Source of the DNA: Zonotrichia leucophrys gambelii
Lineage: Eukaryota; Chordata; Aves; Passeriformes; Passerellidae
Direction: 5' to 3'
Assembly: GCF_028769735.1 (NCBI RefSeq)
Contig: NC_088179.1
Span: forward strand, 2,046,001 to 2,110,000
DNA: 64,000 bases
Both the position numbers and the translations under genes were made by a program. The notes beneath the pieces were generated by a model that made no database searches, was not told the DNA's origin, and saw only the letters and a program-made list of their open reading frames with translations. Shown here piece after piece: positions 1 through 12,805 of the stretch (the first letter of the stretch is position 1; every line of letters starts with the position of its first letter).

Positions 1-1395
1 ACATGAAAAGACGTTTTTAAGTGCATCATGTCTTATGAATTGTAAATGCTGGGTCACTACATGTAGTCTCAAAATAAACCCATGCACTGGTTACACATTT
101 TCACAGTTAAATATAATGAACAAGCCATTCTTTTTTACTGTCAGATCATCATAAATGTCACTTCAACTAATCATCATGAAGAATTAAGCTCATATCAAAA
201 TTCAGAGTCTAGCAATGGAGCAGGTGAAATCCTGCAAGAAGCTGACTTCATCATTCCATCAGGGATGAAGCCCCACAGCTGAGGGCATATCCTGGGCAAG
301 CTCAGACAAGGAGAAATACAGATTAAATATACTCAATGATTAAAGCTTGCAGAGTAATGCATCACATACCTCACAAAAACCCCAGCAAAACACAAAGTGC
401 CTTTTTTTGTAAAACCCACAGGACCAATTAAAGGGAGAGGAGCAAGACAAACTGAGCAAAAGCCCTGAAGATGTGCTGCAGTGTGGGTGTGAAGGGGGTG
501 GGTGTCACTCACACACTCCTGTCCCTCCCCAGGTATCAGCAGCAGGAAGCAAACACCTGAGAAGGCCAGGCTGGGTGCTCTGCAGAACTCACACACTGGT
601 TAGTCCAGCCAAGCCCCCTCCAGCAAGGGCAAAATATGGCTAAAAGCAGCTTGAAATGTTGGATTAGCCAAGCAGGACAGTGTGAGGGGAAGACAGACAT
701 TATTGATGTTGATAGGTCCTCACCAGCACTCCAGTATTCTTCAAATACTGCGGGGTGTGAGTGTCCATAATTGTTTTTCTAGCTCTTTTCCATGTCTTTT
801 GTCTCAATTTCTTACATTCTTTTCCCACTGCTCTGCCTCCATATTCTTCTACATCTCTTTCTCCTGGGTTAGCTCTTTTTTCTTTCCACACAAACAAGAT
901 TCTCTCAAAACCACTGCCTGTCTCATTCTAACTGTGAATAGTGTAACTTTTCTGTTACCTCAAATCCCTGTTTCAGTTCTTCCTGTGTGCCTCTCTTCCC
1001 TTCTGCCAGTGTCCAGCAGTTCAGAACATAAATGACAAATTCCTCTCATAAACAAAGGTATAATGTACAATTCCTGAGAATTTGCCTAGTTTAACTTCTT
1101 CCTGCAATCTTCTGTTCCCTAAAAGATGTGTTCCTTGAGTCTGAGCTTTGTCCCCAAATTCTCAACTGTGTCACACTCATTCATTGGAAAAAAAGAGGAG
1201 AAATAATGTAATTATAATATAGAGAGCATATTAGGAATGAGAACCAAGGGTAAACTCCAAACACCAAGTACAGCAGTGAGTCAAAACAACCTGTCTTACT
1301 AAGTGAAGTTTTTAACAGAAAGTATTGACAAAGAAAGAAAACAGGGGACAAAGCATGGACATCTCCCTAAAAAGAGCCAACAGACCTTTCAAACT
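1..1395. other. Unassigned intronic sequence
   Basis: I see no gene, RNA or recognisable repeat here. Short open frames on both strands overlap one another and have no family resemblance. A pyrimidine-rich stretch occurs around 770-880. Confidence 0.6.
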
Positions 1396-1497
1396 CTCTC
1401 TCTATATATACATATTAAAAAAAGTATTTATATATATATATATAAATATATATATATATAGGTAGATATATCTATATAGGTACAGATATATATATTT
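1396..1497. repeat. (TA)n microsatellite
   Basis: About 100 bp of alternating T and A, with short CT at the left end and interruptions such as ggtaga and ggtaca. On the minus strand it reads as an Ile/Tyr-rich pseudo-peptide, which is an artefact of the repeat. Confidence 0.9.
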
Positions 1498-2165
1498 GTG
1501 CACATCTCTGAGTACTCCCACTGTGATCCCATGGGAGCAAACAAGGATCCTTCTGTAAGGGCACAGTGATGGGCAGAAATGCCCCAATCTCCTTTTCCAC
1601 CTGCCCCTCAATCCTCCTTCTGTACAACCAATTTCCTGCCGCTCCTGCCAGTCCAGCACACCAGGGCTTTGTGCTCACCTTTCAAACTGCATTCCTGATC
1701 CAGCTCCAGAAAACAGAGCACAGACCTGAATGCTTGAAACAGTCTAGAAATTACTGTATTTTTTTCTCTTTCCTCTATCCTCCAGTCCTTATTAATATTT
1801 CCAGTAGTAAATGCCCTCTAGGGAGCTCTGCAACAAGGAGGCTCACCTCTGGGAAAATGAGGATTCATGTGTTGCCATGGCTCACAAGCTCATGAGCTAT
1901 GGGGCTGTAATGAAAGCAACACAATTTCATTACAGAGGATTAAAACTGTTTGATCTCACAGAAAACAACTACAGGAGATAGGCAGAGCAGGTTTGCAAAG
2001 AAACAGAAATCAGAGGCACCAACATACACTTCAGGTAAGGAAACAGAGGCTCTCAGCATTGTAAAAATCAGCTTTGGAAGTTGTGTCAGTTGTGCCAGTA
2101 ACTCAGGTGTAACACACTGTCAGAATGTTCACGCTCTGCAAAATCAGAGCCTGAACACTGAAAAA

Positions 2166-2190
2166 TCAGGATATATATAATATATCCTGA
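2166..2190. repeat. Perfect AT-rich palindrome
   Basis: Two perfect 11-bp arms beginning TCAGGATATAT are separated by three bases. The palindrome is followed by a (TA)n run up to about 2202. It can form a small hairpin or cruciform; no function is implied. Confidence 0.85.
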
Positions 2191-2392
2191 TATATATATA
2201 TAATTTTATACTATCTCCAGTTAGTGACATAGAAGCCAACACATGCTTGATGTCACAGACAACCAAATGCATGTATCTTTCTACATAAATGGCAAATGCT
2301 GCTCTGAGCAGAGTCCCCTTGAGCTGGTCAGGGCAGACAGTGGCTCCACTTGGCCCAATGGCTGCAGAAAACTTCTGCCTGCTGCAGAAAAC

Positions 2393-2597
2393 ATTTGTGC
2401 AGCCTTAGAACAGCCACATCTCTCTAGGCTTAAAGTTTCTAAAAGGAAATGCAGGTCTTCTATAAATGCTGTACAACAAGCCTAGTAACTACCATTTATA
2501 GTTCCATTGCCCACTTCTCTGGTTTATATAGGCATGGGTGGACTGGAGGAAAATTCAGTGAAGGTTTTGTATAGATAGACTAGAAGAATAAAAAAAC
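2393..2597 (+). repeat. Left arm of long inverted duplication
   Basis: This stretch recurs in reverse complement at 2941-3164. Shared blocks include TGCAGCCTTAGAA, CTCTAGGCTT, ATGCAGGTCTTCT, CCCACTTCTCTGGTTTAT and GTGGACTGGAG versus ATGGACTGGAG. By eye the arms agree at roughly four of five bases with several small indels. The family is not recognised; it may be an old interspersed repeat present twice in opposite orientation. Confidence 0.8.
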
Positions 2598-2940
2598 AAG
2601 TAAAGCTTCACTACAATTAATAAAAGCCTAGAGAAACACAATAAAATCACCAGGGCCTTTGAGCTTATCTGGCACAGAAGGGCACACACCCCAAGAGCCA
2701 CCAACCAGGCTCCTGTTTCCAAGCTGTGCCCCAGGTTCATTAGCACAGCTAAGCATTACAGCATTTCTCCTGAAACACCAAATACTGGCATTGGTCATTT
2801 TTCCTCAGTTTTTCCAATTAATGTTAACCTAACTGAGCTGTGGCACACTGGGAGGCAGCCAGCACTGGTAATATCAAATATTGACAGGTAAGAACATATT
2901 TGTATTCTCTTTCGCACACTAATGTCCACAGCTCCACTTA

Positions 2941-3164
2941 TTTTTCAGTCTTCTAGTCCATCTATACAAAGCCTTCACTGAGTTTTTCTCCAGTCCATCT
3001 ATGTCTACATAAACCAGAGAAGTGGGCACAGCTTATACAAGGGAAAATGGAATTATAAATGGCAGTTACAGGACTTCTTGTACCTGCATTTAGAGAAGAC
3101 CTGCATTCCTTTTAAAAACTTGAAGCCTAGAGAGACATGTGGCCTTTCTAAGGCTGCACCAAAA
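2941..3164 (-). repeat. Right arm of long inverted duplication
   Basis: Reverse-complement partner of 2393-2597 across a spacer of about 340 bp. It is about 20 bp longer than the left arm, with an extra segment around the block matching TTCCATT. Both arms lie in one GPC5 intron and would be transcribed together. Confidence 0.8.
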
Positions 3165-6100
3165 TCTACTTAGAATCAAAAAAAAAATGAAAGGATTTCA
3201 AAGTAAAGACAGAAGAATTATCACACAACTTCAGCTGGAGATTGACCAGACAATGCCCCGAGCTGTTTGTAAAAGAACTTGAAGCACTGAGATTGTTTGG
3301 CACTGCAGCCCCTAAAAGGTGAGCAGGGAACGAAATGAAGACCTACAAGTTTTGTAAACAGATTAGCCCCCAAATGCCTCATTGATAAAAACAGGACTGC
3401 AAGTTATTGATAGAAAATCCAGTGCTAGAAGTTACTTTATAGTTCAGTTTTTATATTCAACAAAATATAACACTGTTCTAGGTACAATATAGATGGCTGG
3501 TGTGTGTTTGGAGTTTTTGGTCATTTTTCCCCCAAAATCTAAACTATGCTAAATGCAAAATCAATGAAAAGCTTTCTGAACTATCTTAAAAATGAAATTA
3601 ATCTGGGAAAATTTATTGTTTGAATTGGCAAATCCCCTGCTGGCAACCAAACGGTTAAAGAAAAAATAAGGGGAAAAAAGCCTTAAAAGACTCAGGAGAA
3701 TTAGCTGTTGCTAAAACAATTTTATGGTCCTTTCCACTCCAGTGGAGGTAGTTTGTATGGCTGACTGGAATCTATTCAATGCTGTCAAACATCTAACACT
3801 CCCATAGCCAGACGCCTCACAATGAATAACAAGCAGCCTCGCTGCCAATATGCTCGAGCTGCATTTTTTACCAGGGACTGGACCCCAACCCAGCAACACT
3901 CCAACTTCATTGTTCCATGCCTTGTTAATTTATAAGACCAAAAATTAACCACAACAAACAGAAGTGCCAGAATTCTAAAGCGTTGCAGCTACAAAATCCA
4001 TCATATTTAACACACCACAATACAGAAAGTCAGGTTCGTAAAAAAAACCTGCACATCTAATTTCTCTTTTGTAGTTTAAATTGATTTCATAATAGAAAAT
4101 AACACTCAATTTCAGCAGATGACTTCCATAATCTGGGGAGGCTCACAGTAAGTGCACAGAATAAAAAAGAAAGAAGTAGAAACAATGAATAAAGTGTACA
4201 CAACTCTCGTTGAAACACTAAGCACATCATCTGTCATCCTGAGTATCATCATTTCCATAAATATTATCCCACCCATTGATTGCCTTGCTCAGTGCTGTGC
4301 TTCAAGCAGAATCCTGGACTCTTACCATATTTACATCCTTCATCTTTCAGCTCTAATAATGCTGAAGTGCTGACACCAGCCTCTCATTGCAGGGAAGATA
4401 GAGAGTGCTCAGTGACAGCCCTGGCTCTGGGAAATTACAGCTCTGCTCTCCTGGCAGCTTTATGATTATGGCTCTGACAGGCCCTGTGTTCTGGAGCTCA
4501 TCTCCTGCCCTGGGCACATCCTCCTCTGCTGCAGCACCAAGCTAAAGTCAAACAGGACACACACATTTCCATGGAGGTATCCTGGAGCATTTTCGGCTTT
4601 GGGGGGGGAAACCAGCACCATTCTCACCGTGTTTCAAACACCTGATGACTCTGGGGTTTACTTTTAATTATACTTGCTGCTAGAGTTCCCAGCATCTAAT
4701 TCTCTAGGAACCATAAGGTGGTGCTGAAAAATCCCAGAGCCGGGGTTTGTAAAACAAAGTGAAGCAAAGCAGCTGTTTTGAGAAAAAGTGGCCATATCAT
4801 GCAAACAGCCCTGAGAAAAACTAAACTCAAGTCCACAGCAGAACTCATGAGCTCATTCTTATTGAATAAAAATCACTGCTGCACTTTCAGAGTAGGCTGG
4901 TCACCCACATCAAAACAGACACAGCTTAGAAGGAGTGAAGAAAAGGAGAGGGCTGTGAGTGTCAGTGTGTGCACAAGTGCTTGTGGGTGCTTGTGCTGGT
5001 CGTGACAGCACTGACCATCCCAGAGGACAGGTTGGGCAGCCCTGCAATGCTCAGGGACATTGCTCCATCAGCCACGCACTTTGAAGGATGTATTTAGAAG
5101 TAGCATCAATGAGGTATCATTGTTTTTAAGCCTAAAGAAAACAACAATGAAGTAATAAAATGTAAAGTTCAGGGATTTACCACCACTGAATTTTTTACCT
5201 AAATACGGGTAGTATCTTTAATAAAAAGCGATCTTTTTTAAATTTATTTTTTACAGCATTGTTTAGGCCTCTTGCTCTGAAAGCAGGGCACTATTTCTTT
5301 CTACTCATCATAAACCTGCTGTCCTTACTCTCTACATCTGGCCCCACAGCATTCATTAGCACATGCACTGGAGAAGAAATACCCAAATTATGCACAATTT
5401 CATCTGGTTTGAAGCATGCACATCTCCAGAAAACACTCGGCTAAGAGCATTTCTGGGACCCCACAAACACACACAAATACCTGACACATTTTCAACAAAC
5501 ACTGGCACAAGTGTACCTTGACTGTAAACAGGAAAAATGGCCACAAAAACACAGATTGTCCCAAAACCTTAACCACAAATGATGAATCACAGATAAAGCT
5601 GGTCTCAGACCAACAGCAGGTAAAAAGCTTCATACATCAGTTGCATTGATATCAATGTTTAACATAAGCCTTTTAGGTTACATACTTACACAAAATCCAA
5701 GATTTAGGGAATGAAAAGTAGAACTTGAGTGCTGCTCCAGCAGGCAGAAAAGAGCTTTTTATCTTCCTACAGACTAATGAGTCATTAACAGTGTGGTTAA
5801 GCACTATCAGCAAGTCAGCAGCCAGTGGGGAGGCAAGCTGGGCTTTCCTTGTGAAGGGAGAGACACATCCCTGCAAATGCATCATCACTCCTGCAAAAGC
5901 AACTGAAGGCTGCACAATTTATGTCAAATCCAATTCTTAGCTACATGTTTAGTCAAACAACATGACAGCTGGATAACACCCAGCAAATATTCTCAGAACT
6001 AACACAATTGTAATTACACGGTGTTTCTTTATTCCTGCTCCACTTGATAACAGACTTTTGGAAATATGTATTTCAATTTAACCTACTCCATTTTGACATA

Positions 6101-8772
6101 AATACTTAATTTCAAGCAGTTCCGTTGCTACAGATGAGAGGATCCTTTACCACCAGGAAATGAGGCTACTCTGTGGCATCAAACACCTGCATGGAAGAGA
6201 ACTGTCATTACCCAACAGGGGCCAGAAAGCTCCTTGGATCCCCCCAGGGAGCTGTTCAAGGCTACATGAGCTCTAATTCTGCAGAGGACTTCTGGAACAG
6301 ATGGAAATAAGGCAAAGGCATTAAACAATTTAGATTATTATTTCCAGAAATACTTCTACAGTACTCAAGTGTCAAAATGCTTTTAAATCAAGCAAATTGC
6401 ACGTGGCAAGACTTACAAAGCTGACTGCAAGAATTAGATGCTTACACTCCATGAAATTCAGTTGATTCCAGAGATACAGCTCCACTGCTGCTTTTTAAAA
6501 ATTCACCCATGACTGACCATAACATGAGAGCAGTATCTTAATGAGTATAAAGGCCAAGAGAAATAAACCAGAAATTTAATGCAGATTTATTTTTGCACGT
6601 TTACAGCACGGTGAAAGCCACCCCCTTCCCTTTCCCACAGATAAGGTCATTGCAAGGTGTGCCCTCAGGGCAATTCCCCTGCTTTTTACAAGGTCTCCTC
6701 CTGCCCCGGGATTCACAAAGGACTTGAACTGATGTACATTCACATAACCTGGGTTCATGAAGAACCTGATATGAAAGGACTGCAAGAAGTGCTGCTAAAT
6801 CAGGCAGGGCTGCTTGGAGATCTTGAACAGAAACCTCATCACAGCTGAGGGCTCCTCCAGTTTTCAGAGGAGGTTTCCTTCTAAGTGCTTAGAAAAAGCA
6901 AAATGTCATTTAAAAAACCTTTCCCTGTCCTTTTTACAGTTGTTTTCTGCAATCTAACCACAAGGAATTGAATATACTGCTTTAACCTCTGCTAAGTACA
7001 GTTTTTATACTTATTGACAGCTGGTGTTGATCATTTGAATTGGAAAACTTGCAGGAAGGAAGCACCTGAGTTCAGCCCTGAGTGTTCTCCAAAGTCTCCA
7101 GGAGTGTTTTATGATACCATTCAATGTCATTAATCAAGTAGTTCATTACAGGCTGGCAGAAACTCTTTGTTGCTGTGAACTCACTCAGCACAAAGTTATT
7201 TTGTTCATAGTACTGCCACTTCCTTTTCAAATTTGTAAGGTTACTGTGCATCAGCCTCCTGCTGCTGCAAATTTGGCACTCTTTTCTCTAAGCTTTTCTT
7301 TCCCTAAAGGTGACCATTTAACAGATCTTGGGTCTTTTTTATTTCTGCATTCCTCATAATTTAAGACACCTGAGTTATTTTCTGTAAGCCTTCCAGACAC
7401 TGCTGAATTTTTACCAGAAAATTTATAGTAAGATTTTATATTTGTTTTCCCCAAAGGCCCCTCTCCTGTAAGTTCTGGCTCAAGGCCACTGCAGTAACAC
7501 AGGCATTCCAGGATACCCCAAGTGTGTTTTTCCACTGGCAGATGCCCCTTTCTGTCCTTAAACTGAATCTAGAAATCTATAGATTAAATCTATATATTAA
7601 ACTGAATATAGAAATCTATAAAGTTTGCTTGTTCAGTGCAAAGGTCCCATATGCTGCTTCTCAGCAGGGATCATCTGTTCTGCTTAAATGCAACATTTAA
7701 ATCCACTGATGGGAGGAGACTGATCAACCAGCCACCAAGAACAACCATCTATCTACATGTATTTTCTGTTTGGTCTTTTTTTCACTGCCCTAAGCTCTAA
7801 TTTGCTGTTAATTCTGTGTAATTTGGCTCCCAGGTCCCAGTGACACCCCCAACTGCACAGGCATGGAAAGCCCAACTCCTTTGTCTGGATTTTCTCTGTC
7901 AGCAAGGACAGCAGACCTTGCTGGAAATTTTCACCTTCTCGTGCCTTTCTTGCATTTCTTCTGAGCCACATGAACTTTTAAGAAACAACACTCAAATGAT
8001 CTGCCAAAAATAGGCATCAGAAAGTCTCTTTCATTACAACCTGAAATCAGACCCTTTAAAATACAAATGGTATTTAGTGGATCTTTTCTCAATATTATCC
8101 ATCTTTCTCCTTGATGTCATAGAAAGGTTGCCATTGATTTTGATCCAATTTTGATCACAATCACTATTTCTGTGCTTCCTGACAATCCTGCAATTCCATG
8201 CATCTTGCTACTGAAACATCCCTTTCTGTATTTTTCCTGCCTCTAGCTGCTCCCCTTCCCAACGTTTACTCTTCTATCACTTTTTTATATCACTGTTATC
8301 ACATTAATTGCTGAGCTTGTCTCCAAGAAATTAACTGCCTTGAGGCACATCCTTCTGCTTTCTCCTAGTGCTTAATCTCTGATCATATCTTGGTTTTATA
8401 ATCCCTATCAAGCCTTTTATTAGCTTTTGCTTTTATTACTCCTAAAATCACAAAACACAGTATGCTGGACTTTACTCTTGCCTAACAGTTATCCATCCTA
8501 AAAACAGCAGGTCTGTGGCTTTTTACATTCTCCTCATTTAATGCTTTCTCAGCCATTAGAACATTAGCAACAAGATAAATACTTTATGTTTATGAACTCC
8601 TTGCAGCTAGAACACAGAGAATTACCAGATGTGCCTTCCCACATTCCAAATATTCTGCTAGCATGCATCCCTTTGCATTTCCCATCCCTTTGCATTCCCA
8701 CCACAGGCAAAGGGATTCTGATCCAGGGACAGGAGAGGGGAACCTCTGGAGCCATGAACTGGCAAAGGAAAT
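3165..8772. other. Unassigned intronic sequence
   Basis: Ordinary AT-rich intron. The only structure seen is a small degenerate tandem at about 7558-7622, where a block containing CTGAAT, TAGAAATCTATA recurs at a spacing near 39 bp. None of the short open frames resembles a known protein. Confidence 0.55.
8660..8700. repeat. Short tandem duplication (about 18 bp, 2 copies)
   Basis: The block ATCCCTTTGCATTTCCC is followed by ATCCCTTTGCATTCCC. Two near-identical copies and no further extension. Confidence 0.7.
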
Positions 8773-8838
8773 ATGAAGGAAAGGAGAATGGGAGAGGAGA
8801 AGGAGAAGGAGAAGGAAAAGGAAAAGGAAGGAAGCCTT
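8773..8838 (+). repeat. Polypurine GGAGAA/GGAAAA tract
   Basis: About 65 bp of almost pure G and A on the plus strand, built from GAAGGA, GGAGAA and GGAAAA units. Such tracts can form triplex DNA. On the minus strand it produces a Ser/Phe/Leu-rich open frame, an artefact of composition. Confidence 0.85.
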
Positions 8839-11800
8839 ATAGGAGCCATGGAACAGCTCAGTGGGATGTGGCTCTGGGGGTGTGGGCACTGTTTGTTACC
8901 CCACCTGCTGATACACCTGCCCCACAAGCTCTTCAGAACTGCCTCTCCTCCTCCTCCTCTCTATTTCAGTTGAGACTAGTTTACTTTCACTCTGAATAAA
9001 AAACAAAATTAACATCAGCAATGATGTGTAAATACAGAGCTCATACAGCAATGCAGAAACTGAACACGTGAAAAAGGAGACCAGCTTTAAAACACAAAGG
9101 CAGAAAAAGAAATAAACAAAGAGGAAGATGCTGAGGGTAAGGCAGGTTGGTGTGTGTGGCTGGCACCACGAGGCAGCCAGGGCTCCTGGCAGGAGGAAGA
9201 ACAATTAGATTGAGCAGACGAAAGCAATGATGCTGATTGCTGGTGCTGCAGACCTGGGCTGGCCTGCATTAGGCTAAGTGAGCTGGATGCAAGCCAGCAT
9301 CATTGAACAAATGGCATGGCACATCCCCAGGAATCTGAGCAGAGATTACCAATATCTTAAAGGTGACCTCTCACACTTGCTATCCCAGCAAATCAGGCAA
9401 TTCTCTTGGCTGTAATGGACAAGATCAGCAGAGGCCACTTTCCTCAAGTTATGCACGCCTCATAGAAATAGGATTTTTAGTTTTAGATTTAATATCAATT
9501 GACTGCACCTCATTTGAGCAAAGTATCCTAAGTGCTTTATTGGTTTATTTCAGCCCTTCCCCATTTTAAAGAAAACATAATCTAACTTTCCATTATTCAT
9601 TACCATCCACGCAGGCAACAAGAGAAAAAAAGAACCCTAATTTTTAGCCATATTGTCTATTAAAAATGTAAAATGTTTCCTAAAAGGGCAGGCACATTAA
9701 TTAAGGCTGCCTCGGGATAAATGAAGATTACTAGGAGTGCTCTGCTTTCCTGGATGAGTTTTCCATTATAATCAAATGAAACCAATTACTGCATTTGTAA
9801 TGGAAACTACCTAAGCTGAACATTTCCACTTTTGCAGAAGCTGGGGAGTACAGTGCACAAGCAAAAAAAGGTCCCCAAACACTTAGGAAAGGAAAAGAGA
9901 ATGAAACTTTTCTGGGGAAACCAAAGAATCCTGAAAGTAAAACCAACAGTAAAACACTGGGTACACATCAAATGGCCCCAGTGTAATTGAGAATCACAGC
10001 CTGGATTAATCACAGCCTGGATTCCCAGAAGCCATCTCCAGCAGGAAATCCTGATCCTGAGCACTGAACTCCTTTCTGCTTCTTTAGAGGAGAAAATAAA
10101 GCCTAATTAGGCTCAATTTTCTAAATAATGGTTATCCTCTGTAACTAATCAGGAAAATTTTAAACCAGTATCAGATGAATGCTTGTTCAAACAGTGAAAC
10201 ATGCTCTGTCTTCTAAATATCATCTCACTGTGCAGGCACCTGAAAGGATTGAGGGTAACACACTGAGGCATAGCTTTTATTTTCAAACATCCTTTGCCAT
10301 CCTACTGAGCACACACAACAGCACCTTCTTCTGCACATGGAGGTTCTGCCAGTGACAGAAAGCAAAGATAACTTCAGGGAAAAAAGAATTAACGGAATTT
10401 CAAACACAACAGCATTTTCTGAACTTATTCCAAATGGAAGAAGGCAAATGTTTAAAGGTATTGCTAGGGAACTAAGAAAGCAGTTCTAAATAAAATTATT
10501 TGAATAATCTTTAAAGAGAGTCTGGAGCCTGAAAGACACTTGAGAGAGAATGCTACTTCCAAATCCGCTAAAAGCAATACACTCATGGAGTTCACCCATG
10601 ATTATCCAATATTCACCTGGACCATGAATTGTACCCCAGTAAGCTAAGCAAAAGCACATTAATTATGAGGCTGATAAAGGACATGCAGAGTTGTGTTTTA
10701 GCATTCTGTCCATGAAATCAGCAATGAAGCTCTACAATGATTTTAGAGGTATCCATCTATAGTCAGATAAAACCAATATACAGTAATGGTGTACTTTGAT
10801 TTCTGGTTCCCTTTTAGACTCATTTAAAAAAAACTTCTGAGTGAAAATAGGGGCAGAGGCAGGAACACTGTACCCAACATGTTCTAAATTTAACACTCCT
10901 CCATGGGGAACTTTGTGACACCACCAACAGACTTTAGCACAATGCAGACCTGCAGCACCTGCAGGCTGCAGTGCCCACTATCCTACCCAAGGACCTGGAA
11001 AAATTTCATAAAGGTTTTCCATGTTCATCTCTGAATGCCAGATAAACTAGCAAGTTTGCCATTCATGAAAAGGAAAGGGAAGCTGAGGCAATATGAACTG
11101 AGTTTTAACTAAAATACAAAGTGAAATTCTATCAGATTACAGCAAGTAGTTGGGGTTTTTTATAATTTATGTGTTATACTGACTCTAGGTATGGCTCTGT
11201 CAGGTGTTCTACAGTGAAGGGAGCTGCAATATTAGAGATTTTGGAAGGCTGAAAACATAGAAGCATTTTTCTCCTATTAAAAAAACCTTCCATTGTTTAG
11301 AATAAACTCTGCCACAGCTTCTTTCTGTGGAATCTCTAGACTACCTTCTCTCTTACATGATGTGGTGACCAAAGTTTTACACAGAAATTACATATTTAAA
11401 TTTGTACATTTCCATCTCTGCTCTCTGCAAGAATTCCTTTACTTTAAAGACAGGCAGATCTACCTGCATTTTTAGATTAGTCTTTATACCCTACTTAAGG
11501 CCACACTGCTAAATATTTTACCACTGACAGTTGTGTTAACTTCATACAGACATAGGCAGCTGCATCATCAGTCATTTCAGTAATTACTATCCTAATCTCC
11601 AACACCTTGAGAGAACACCTGCCAGTCATATGCTGCTTTTATTTATATGACAGTTCTACCATCCTAGTTCTTTCCCCTTAATCTACACCACTCACAAAGC
11701 TGTTTCCTACTCAAGTGCATTTTTATCCTTTACTTATGTAAATGCTGCCAAATAAGTCTGAATGTTTTCACGCTCTTTTCCCAACTTCTGTATGATAGGT

Positions 11801-11866
11801 GTGCTTATTACAGACCTGTACTCCCTTCCTGATGTCTGAGTCAACACAAAAGTAAAGGGACTGTAA
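8839..11866. other. Unassigned intronic sequence
   Basis: No gene or recognisable transposable element. A perfect 16-bp tandem duplication (unit AATCACAGCCTGGATT) lies at 9992-10023. Confidence 0.55.
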
Positions 11867-12163
11867 AATTGTCAAAGTCAATTCTTTTGCCTTTATTTAA
11901 AAGCTCACTTTTCAAGCCTTTATAGCAAATCCTATGGGATGTCCCCACATGCTACAATTACATGCCAAGATAACACCTGATTGATATCCAGTATCAATTT
12001 TTGTTTAGAAAACAAAATTGTGAAAATCAATACTTCTGTCTTTATTTTAAAGCTCGCTTTTGTAGGCCCTTACACAAAATCCAGTGGGATGTCCTCACAT
12101 GCTACAATTACATGCCAGGATAACACCTGATTGATATCCAGTAGCAATTTTTGTTTAAAAAAC
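11867..12163 (+). repeat. 149-bp tandem duplication (two copies)
   Basis: Copy 1 is 11867-12015 and copy 2 is 12016-12163. The second halves are almost the same (about five differences over 80 bp, including GCTACAATTACATGCCA and GATATCCAGTA). The first halves differ about three times as often. No open frame or family was recognised. It ends 18 bp before the solo LTR at 12182. Confidence 0.88.
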
Positions 12164-12181
12164 TGTGCAGACAAGGCAGAG

Positions 12182-12563
12182 TGTGACCGTGTTCACAGGG
12201 GTTCTTGGATTGGGAAGAGACGTAGATCAGACTCCATGTTTCAGAAGGCTGATTTATTATTTTATGATATATATTACATTAAAACTATACTAAAAGAATA
12301 GAAGAAAAGCTTTTCATCAGAAGGCCAGCTAAGAATAGAAAAGAAAGGAATGGTAACAAAGGTTTGTGGCTTGGGCTCTTGGCCAAGCCAGCTGACTGTG
12401 ATTGGCCATTAATTAGAAACAACCACATGAGACCAATCACAGATGCACCTGTTGCATTCCACAGCAGCAGATAACCATTGTTTACATTTTGTTCCTGAGG
12501 CCACCCAGCTTCTCAGGAGGAAAAATCCTAAGGAAAGAATTTTTCATAAAATTGTTTGCAACA
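12182..12563 (-). mobile_element. Solo LTR, ERVK-like family, copy A
   Basis: A 382-bp element starting TGTTGCAAAC and ending CACGGTCACA on the minus strand, flanked by perfect 6-bp target-site duplications GCAGAG (12176-12181 and 12564-12569). Three relatives occur in this window. A 6-bp duplication is typical of betaretrovirus-like (ERVK) integration. AATAAA lies at 12253-12258 on the minus strand, near the 3' end as expected. The LTR is in the same sense as GPC5, about 240 bp beyond the exon's donor. No internal viral sequence remains. Confidence 0.9.
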
Positions 12564-12796
12564 GCAGAGCTCTCTGCTTTACTGGGTTCCTCCTAAAGAA
12601 ACAAATCCCCCCAACCCCTTCATTTCAAAGCAGACCCTACTGACCCCCACCATAATTCTCTGTAAGGTCTGCATGGATTATTAGACACGGATCTATTTAA
12701 CACTAAAAACTGCTGCAAAGACCACACCAACTTGTTTAAATGTTTATCCACGGAAGGAGGGAACTGATAAATGTGAATGACACACAGTTAGGGAGC

Positions 12797-12805
12797 ACTT
12801 ACTGT
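12797..12805 (-). promoter_or_regulatory. GPC5: Splice donor of the GPC5 exon
   Basis: On the minus strand the sequence reads ACA then GTAAGT, a near-ideal U1 site. It ends the exon on a complete Thr codon (phase 0). The reading frame stays open only a few codons into the intron. Confidence 0.88.

Larger units (their letters stand above)
1..12802 (-). other. GPC5: GPC5 downstream intron (probably intron 3), partial
   Basis: The assignment follows from the exon's minus-strand orientation: sequence below 12803 is transcribed after it. The next exon was not found, so the intron continues beyond position 1. The segment is AT-rich with no credible open frame. It holds the (TA)n tract at 1396, the palindrome at 2166, the inverted duplication at 2393-3164, a purine tract near 8773, the tandem duplication at 11867 and a sense-oriented solo LTR at 12182. 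Confidence 0.8.

Noticed and set aside
1402..1678. Minus-strand frame rich in Ile and Tyr
   Set aside because: It is translation of the (TA)n microsatellite plus adjoining intron.
8590..8927. Ser/Phe-rich minus-strand frames near 8.6-8.9 kb
   Set aside because: They come from the polypurine tract on the other strand and have no domain resemblance.
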